Shown: one piece after another, positions 5,332-8,330 of the stretch
Position numbering within the stretch: the stretch's first letter is position 1
Layout of the letters: each line of letters starts with the position of its first letter
The notes under the pieces: model-generated
What the model saw: only the letters and a program-made list of their open reading frames with translations
Database searches by the model: none
Told to the model about the DNA's origin: nothing
Program-made: the position numbers and the translations under genes
NCBI GenBank assembly: GCA_013153105.1
Contig: JAADFC010000141.1
Coordinates: 1-8,330, forward strand
Direction of reading: 5' to 3'
DNA from: Thermoproteota archaeon
GTDB taxonomy: Archaea > Thermoproteota > Thermoprotei_A > Sulfolobales > Pyrodictiaceae
Length of the DNA stretch: 8,330 bases

Positions 5332-6545
5332 ACCGCCTTCGCCTCCAGCAGCGCCGCGAGCCTGCGGTCCTCGCGGAGCACCTCCTCCAGCGTCGCTGGG
5401 TCCGCGGCGACGCTTATCATCCTCGTCTTCCCGTAGCGGCCTCTGCTTACCACCCTCGCGTTTAGTATTCCGAGCATGTCTAGCTCGCTCACTATGTCGC
5501 TCACCCTCCTCTGGGTCACCGCCTCCAGGCCCATGCTCCTGGCGAGCCTCCGGTAGATTGTGTAGAGCTCGCCGGTTGTGGTGGCGGGCTGGAGCCTGGT
5601 CGCGAGCAGCGCGGCTGCGAGCACGAGGCGGGCGTGGAGGGGGAGGGTGCGGACGACCTCTCTCACCCTGTCGCGCTCCAGCTGGCTCCACGCCTTCTTC
5701 ACATGCTCCACGGTGACCCTTGGGGCGTTCTCCCTCTCGGCAACCTCGCCTGCGACCCGGAGCAGGTCCAGGGCCCTCCTGGCGTCCCCGTGCTCCCTCG
5801 CAGCGAGGGCGGCGCAGTAGCTTATCACGGCGTCGTCGACGGCTCCCGGCTGGAAGGCCTCGCGGGCCCGGTCCCAGAGTATGTCACGCAGCTGCTCCGC
5901 GTTGTACGGCGGGAAGACCACCTCCTCCTCGCCCAGGCTGCTCCTGACCCTCGCGTCGAGCATCTCCACGAACCTCACGTCGTTCGTTATACCCACTATG
6001 GATACTTTCACCGCGTCCCTCGGCAGCTCGTAGCCGATGCGGGTCAGCTTGTAGAGTATGTCATCGCCGCGCCGTCGGACAAGCCAGTCCACCTCGTCGA
6101 GCACAATTATGAGGAACCCCGTGTCCCTCGACAACGCCCTGACCAGCCGGGCGTAGACCTCCGCGGTGGAGAGCCCGGTGAAGGGGACCCGGAGCCCCAC
6201 ACCCGAGGCTATGTCTGCCAGCACCTTGTACGGGGTGTCCCTCTGCCTCGTGTTCACGTAGACGTAGCTCACTCTCACGCCGAGCTGCCTGGCCTTCTCC
6301 ACCAGCCTCTTCAGCACGTAGAGAGTCACAGCAGTCTTGCCGGTGCCGGTCAGCCCGTAGATGAAGAGGTTGTTCGGCCTGCTGCCCCGGAGGACCTGCG
6401 CCAGCACACTGCCCACGCGGCGTATCTCGTTCTCGCGGTGCGGCAGCTTCTCCGGTATGTAGTCCGGACTCAGGATATCCCTGTTCCTGAATATCCTGCT
6501 CGAGATTACCCGCTCAAACACCTCGTCGAGGACGTCAGCCGCCAC
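5328..6545 (-). CDS. cdc6: Orc1/Cdc6-type origin recognition and replication initiator AAA+ ATPase
   Basis: Orc1/Cdc6 binds origin recognition boxes and loads the MCM helicase in archaea. The 405 residues show the family order: the conserved N-terminal SRIFRNRD...YIPEKLPHRE (16-38), Walker A GLTGTGKT (64-71), Walker B LIIVLDEVD (145-153), sensor 1 at N188 (VGITND), LDARVRSSL (196-204, arginine-finger region), sensor 2 HGDARRALDLLR (252-263, R256), and a C-terminal winged helix from about 290 (TTTGELYTIYRRLAR, then RRVSDIVSELDMLGILNARV). The start is GTG at 6543-6545, supported by a strong minus-strand ribosome binding site GGGGAAGGT (6551-6559) five bases upstream. I cannot assign it to the Orc1-1 or Orc1-2 clade. 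It is convergent with nurA (CTAG shared) and divergent from the CPBP protease gene. Confidence 0.95.
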   Translation of the reverse strand: MAADVLDEVFERVISSRIFRNRDILSPDYIPEKLPHRENEIRRVGSVLAQVLRGSRPNNLFIYGLTGTGKTAVTLYVLKRLVEKARQLGVRVSYVYVNTRQRDTPYKVLADIASGVGLRVPFTGLSTAEVYARLVRALSRDTGFLIIVLDEVDWLVRRRGDDILYKLTRIGYELPRDAVKVSIVGITNDVRFVEMLDARVRSSLGEEEVVFPPYNAEQLRDILWDRAREAFQPGAVDDAVISYCAALAAREHGDARRALDLLRVAGEVAERENAPRVTVEHVKKAWSQLERDRVREVVRTLPLHARLVLAAALLATRLQPATTTGELYTIYRRLARSMGLEAVTQRRVSDIVSELDMLGILNARVVSRGRYGKTRMISVAADPATLEEVLREDRRLAALLEAKAV

Positions 6546-6669
6546 TGTACACCTTCCCCTAGAGCAGCGTTAGCCTGGAGGAGGGGCGTGTCACCCCTAA
6601 AGGGGCTCCGGGGCCCGCCCCCGCCGGGCCAGGCCCCCGGGGCTGCGTTGCCAAGGCTAGGGTAGAGGT
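6546..6669. promoter_or_regulatory. intergenic region upstream of orc1/cdc6 with a CACCCCTAAAGGGG palindrome
   Basis: This 124-base gap separates the divergent orc1/cdc6 and CPBP genes. It contains the near-palindrome CACCCCTAAAGGGG (6592-6605), read on the minus strand as CCCCTTTAGGGG, whose CTTTAG core could be a TATA element for orc1/cdc6. It would place a start about 30 bases before the GTG and leave room for the GGGGAAGGT site. Further right is a long GC-only stretch (about 6609-6650) able to form strong hairpins. Archaeal origins often sit beside orc1/cdc6, but I see no AT-rich unwinding region and no convincing origin recognition box pair here. Confidence 0.4.
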
Positions 6670-7389
6670 ATGAGGGCGCGCAGGCGTATCCTCCTCGGGA
6701 GGGCTGGGTTGTTGAGGGGGCCGCTCGGCTTCCTCCTGGCTGTGGTGCTGCTCTCCTGGCCCCTGATGTTCTATGGCCCGGGGGTTCTGGGGGCCTGGGG
6801 CGCCAACGCCGCCGCTATGGTTGCCGCCGGGGCGGCTGCCTGGCTCCACGCCCGGCTCGCCGGCCGGAGGCTCGTGGCCTGGAGCATGGGGCGCGGTGCC
6901 GCGCTGCTCGCCGCTTCACTTCTCCCGGTGGCCGCGTACGCGCCCCTGCTCGCCCGCGGGGCCTCGCCTGCGGCGGCTGTCGCGGTGCAGCTCGTCCTCA
7001 ACCTGGCTCCGAGCTGGGCGGAGGAGGTGGCGTGGAGGAGCTACTTCTACGGCACACTCCTCGCCGGCGGCGAGGGACGGCGCCTGCTCGTCCACGGCCT
7101 CGCCTGGTACCTCTGGCACGCCCCCGCGGTGGCGAGGGCTGCAGGCTACTTGGGGCTGGCCGCCGGGCTGCCGCTGGGGCTGATGCAGGCCTCCGTCTAC
7201 AGCCTACTCTACCGCTGGGGTGGCGTCGCGGCAGCCACGATGTACCACGCGCTCCACGACACCCTTCGCGACGCCGCAATGACATCATCAGCTGCGCCGG
7301 AGGCTCTGGCGGCGACGCCTATCCTCGTCGTCTCGGCCGCAGGGCTGGCCTCCACGGCGGCGCTGCTCCGCCGGCGGGTGGAAGGCTAG
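6670..7389 (+). CDS. CPBP (CAAX/Abi) family intramembrane metalloprotease
   Basis: This is a 239-residue hydrophobic protein with the three CPBP (Rce1/Abi) motifs: EEVAWR (E118, E119, R123), WYLWH (146-150, H150) and YHALHD (192-197, H193 and D197). These form the glutamate/histidine metal-dependent active site inside the membrane. Membrane-spanning stretches are visible at about 19-42, 45-60, 76-95, 100-114, 139-152, 158-180 and 212-232. Known relatives process prenylated CAAX proteins in eukaryotes; in prokaryotes they are linked to bacteriocin immunity or abortive infection, and the substrate here is unknown. The Arg-rich N-terminus (RARRR) should be cytoplasmic. The start is ATG at 6670 with GAGGT immediately before it, which is very close for a ribosome binding site; TTG codons at 6709 and 6712 are alternatives. 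The gene lies 37 bases upstream of the HEPN gene on the same strand. Confidence 0.86.
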   Translation: MRARRRILLGRAGLLRGPLGFLLAVVLLSWPLMFYGPGVLGAWGANAAAMVAAGAAAWLHARLAGRRLVAWSMGRGAALLAASLLPVAAYAPLLARGASPAAAVAVQLVLNLAPSWAEEVAWRSYFYGTLLAGGEGRRLLVHGLAWYLWHAPAVARAAGYLGLAAGLPLGLMQASVYSLLYRWGGVAAATMYHALHDTLRDAAMTSSAAPEALAATPILVVSAAGLASTAALLRRRVEG

Positions 7390-7399
7390 AAGCCCCGCC

Positions 7400-7415
7400 G
7401 CCCCCTGGAGGGGGC
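7400..7415 (+). repeat. GCCCCC-TGGA-GGGGGC hairpin between CPBP and HEPN genes
   Basis: GCCCCC (7400-7405) and GGGGGC (7410-7415) form a perfect six-base-pair GC stem with loop TGGA. It lies just after the CPBP stop and 11 bases before the HEPN GTG start. It could attenuate read-through or affect access to the HEPN ribosome binding site. No T-run follows, so a simple terminator is not supported. The inverted repeat is certain; its role is not. Confidence 0.5.
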
Positions 7416-7426
7416 TCGGGGAGACT

Positions 7427-7825
7427 GTGGCGGAGTATAGGGAGTGGCTGGAGAAGGCGCTAGTGTTCCTCGAGGAGGCCAGGGACGACGTTGGCCGGGG
7501 GCGCTACTGGCTAGCCTGCTTCCACGCGCAGCAGTTCGCGGAGCTAGCGCTGAAGGCTGTGCTCGTGAGGATGGTGGGAAGCTATCCCTTCACGCATAGC
7601 CTCGTGGAGCTGCTGGAGGCCCTCGAGGCGCTCGGCGTCGAGGTGGGCGAGGACACTTACACTGCGGCGGAGGCGCTTGAGAAGCACTACACCAGGGCAA
7701 GGTACCCTGGCGCGGGGCTCGCCGTCTACAATAGGAGGGTGGCGGAGAGGTGCCTGGCCTATGCAGAGGCGATACGAAAGCTTGTTGAGAGAGTTCTTGA
7801 GGCAGCGGAGGAGGAGCCTGGCTGA
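7427..7825 (+). CDS. HEPN domain protein, likely toxin partner of the adjacent MNT
   Basis: This is a 132-residue, all-helical protein matching the HEPN fold common in archaeal HEPN-MNT modules. Visible family features are the opening amphipathic helix (about 3-24), YWLACFHAQQFAELALKAVL (27-46, the typical F-x-A-Q-Q-x-x-E-x-x-x-K pattern), HSL (57-59), and a late LEKHYTRARYP (84-94), whose 'ARYP' is common in this subgroup. HEPN proteins are often RNases that act as toxins. The classic catalytic R-x(4-6)-H motif is not evident here, so activity, if any, may resemble other MNT-linked HEPNs. The start is GTG at 7427; GGGGAG at 7418-7423 is a close ribosome binding site. The stop overlaps the nucleotidyltransferase gene by 65 bases, implying coupled translation. 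Confidence 0.85.
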   Translation: MAEYREWLEKALVFLEEARDDVGRGRYWLACFHAQQFAELALKAVLVRMVGSYPFTHSLVELLEALEALGVEVGEDTYTAAEALEKHYTRARYPGAGLAVYNRRVAERCLAYAEAIRKLVERVLEAAEEEPG

Positions 7826-8144
7826 GAGGCCGAGGCTCTTCGCCTCCTACCTCGAGGCGCTGCGCGGCAGCCTGGGGGATAGGGCTTCGATAATCCTCTT
7901 CGGCGGCCGCGCCGCCGTGGGGCCCTGGCGGGACGAGCCCCGGGACTACGACCTGGCTATAGTGGTTCCCGACGATGTTGACCTGGAGGAGGTGGAGGAG
8001 CTTGCGCGGAGGCTCCGCCCCCGCGGGCTCCCCGTTGATATAGTAGTGCTGCACCTGTCCCAGCTCCGCGACCCCCTGATACGGCAGATGCTCTCGCGGC
8101 GCCTGGTACTCCACGACCCCCTGGGTGTCGAGGAGCTGCTCTAG
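7761..8144 (+). CDS. minimal nucleotidyltransferase (MNT), likely antitoxin partner of the HEPN protein
   Basis: From ATG 7761 the protein has 127 residues and matches the minimal nucleotidyltransferase family of DNA polymerase beta-like enzymes. In studied HEPN-MNT pairs the MNT neutralises HEPN by adding AMP to it. The active-site strand IILFGGRAAVG (44-54) is followed by RDYDLAIVV, giving the DxD acids D62 and D64, and VDIVVL supplies the third acid D93. Two features differ from the usual GS-x10-DxD: the motif is GG rather than GS, and 12 residues instead of 10 precede DxD. All three acids remain, so activity is plausible. The start is uncertain: ATG 7761 gives a 65-base overlap with HEPN, while TTG 7797, preceded by GAGAG, would remove 12 residues and shorten the overlap. 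It is probably co-transcribed with the HEPN gene. Confidence 0.82.
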   Translation: MQRRYESLLREFLRQRRRSLAERPRLFASYLEALRGSLGDRASIILFGGRAAVGPWRDEPRDYDLAIVVPDDVDLEEVEELARRLRPRGLPVDIVVLHLSQLRDPLIRQMLSRRLVLHDPLGVEELL

Positions 8145-8165
8145 AGCCGCCACCGGGGGGCCATG

Positions 8166-8170
8166 TTTTT
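8166..8170 (+). terminator. possible T-run terminator after the HEPN-MNT pair
   Basis: A TTTTT run, notable in this GC-rich sequence, lies 22 bases after the MNT stop and follows ACCGGGGGGCCATG. Archaeal termination depends mainly on T-rich tracts in the non-template strand, so this could end the CPBP-HEPN-MNT transcript. Five Ts is short and the call is tentative. Confidence 0.3.
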
Positions 8171-8208
8171 GGAGCGCCTCCACGGCCTGGGCGGCGGGGT
8201 GCCGCGGC

Positions 8209-8330
8209 ATGGGAGGCGGGGGGAGGGGTGGCCTGCTGTCGAAGCCTAAGACTAGGATGCTCAGGCCCATCAGTCTCCATGAGGTCCATGTATGCCCCAC
8301 CGTCGAGGAGGAGGATGGCGAGCTGGTGTA
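8209..8330 (+). CDS. unrecognised reading frame, cut by right window edge
   Basis: From ATG 8209 the frame stays open to the edge (40 codons). It begins with a Gly-rich stretch and continues with residues such as RPISLHEVHVC and an acidic VEEEDGEL segment. A second in-frame ATG at 8257 could be the true start, since what precedes it is low-complexity. GGGGTG at 8197-8202 could be a ribosome binding site for the first ATG. I do not recognise the family. It follows the MNT gene by 64 bases on the same strand, so it may belong to the same transcript unless the T-run at 8166 ends it. Confidence 0.45.
   Translation, partial: MGGGGRGGLLSKPKTRMLRPISLHEVHVCPTVEEEDGELV

Noticed and set aside
4627..5691. 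354-codon open frame on the minus strand opposite nurA
   Set aside because: It runs through the nurA coding region and across the nurA/orc1 junction, has low-complexity Arg/Pro/Gly composition, and shows no motif.
5634..6665. 343-codon open frame on the plus strand opposite orc1/cdc6
   Set aside because: The minus strand carries every Orc1/Cdc6 motif in order. The plus frame is a Pro/Arg/Gly/His-rich mirror of GC-rich codons with no recognisable domain.
6546..6669. Replication origin next to orc1/cdc6
   Set aside because: There is no AT-rich unwinding tract and no convincing inverted pair of origin recognition boxes; position alone is not enough.
8163..8250. Short plus-strand frame beginning ATGTTTTTGGAG
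   Set aside because: It ends within about 30 codons, has no motif, and overlaps the start of the longer frame at 8209.
7590..8300. 236-codon open frame on the minus strand opposite HEPN-MNT
   Set aside because: The plus strand has clear HEPN and MNT motifs with typical overlap; the minus frame is Pro-rich and featureless.

Overview
The window looks like chromosomal DNA from a GC-rich hyperthermophilic crenarchaeon, most likely Desulfurococcales; Pyrodictiaceae or Aeropyrum relatives are a guess. The evidence is the archaeal gene set (Trm5 tRNA methyltransferase, DUF371, FEN1, NurA, Orc1/Cdc6), a strong bias to AGG arginine and ATA isoleucine codons, frequent GTG/TTG starts, and very short gene spacings. 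I see no rRNA, tRNA, CRISPR array or intact insertion sequence.

Layout. At the left edge is the 3' part of trm5 (+), convergent with a DUF371 gene (-); the two reading frames overlap by 219 bases. Divergent from DUF371 is an accessory-type AAA ATPase with a C-terminal PD-(D/E)XK (DUF234) domain. Its TTG start lies inside three abutting 14-base palindromic repeats that look like an operator array. A 142-base gap with a series of C-run/G-run hairpins follows. Then come pcm (protein L-isoaspartate methyltransferase, +), fen (flap endonuclease, -), a NurA nuclease (+) divergent from fen across 53 bases, and orc1/cdc6 (-). The pcm/fen and nurA/orc1 pairs each end tail-to-tail in a shared CTAG that supplies both stop codons.

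After a 124-base gap upstream of orc1/cdc6, a rightward group contains a CPBP/CAAX-type membrane protease, a HEPN protein and a minimal nucleotidyltransferase (MNT). The last two overlap, as is usual for HEPN-MNT toxin-antitoxin pairs. An unrecognised reading frame runs off the right edge.

How they fit. FEN1 (Okazaki flap removal, with a PCNA-binding tail), NurA (end resection) and Orc1/Cdc6 (origin recognition) form a replication and repair block of about 3.6 kb. It is flanked by two accessory or defence-like patches: the self-contained ATPase with its operator array, and the CPBP-HEPN-MNT group. No feature is clearly a new system. The best leads are the triple palindrome over the ATPase start, the reciprocal antisense tails of trm5 and DUF371, and the CPBP-HEPN-MNT arrangement.
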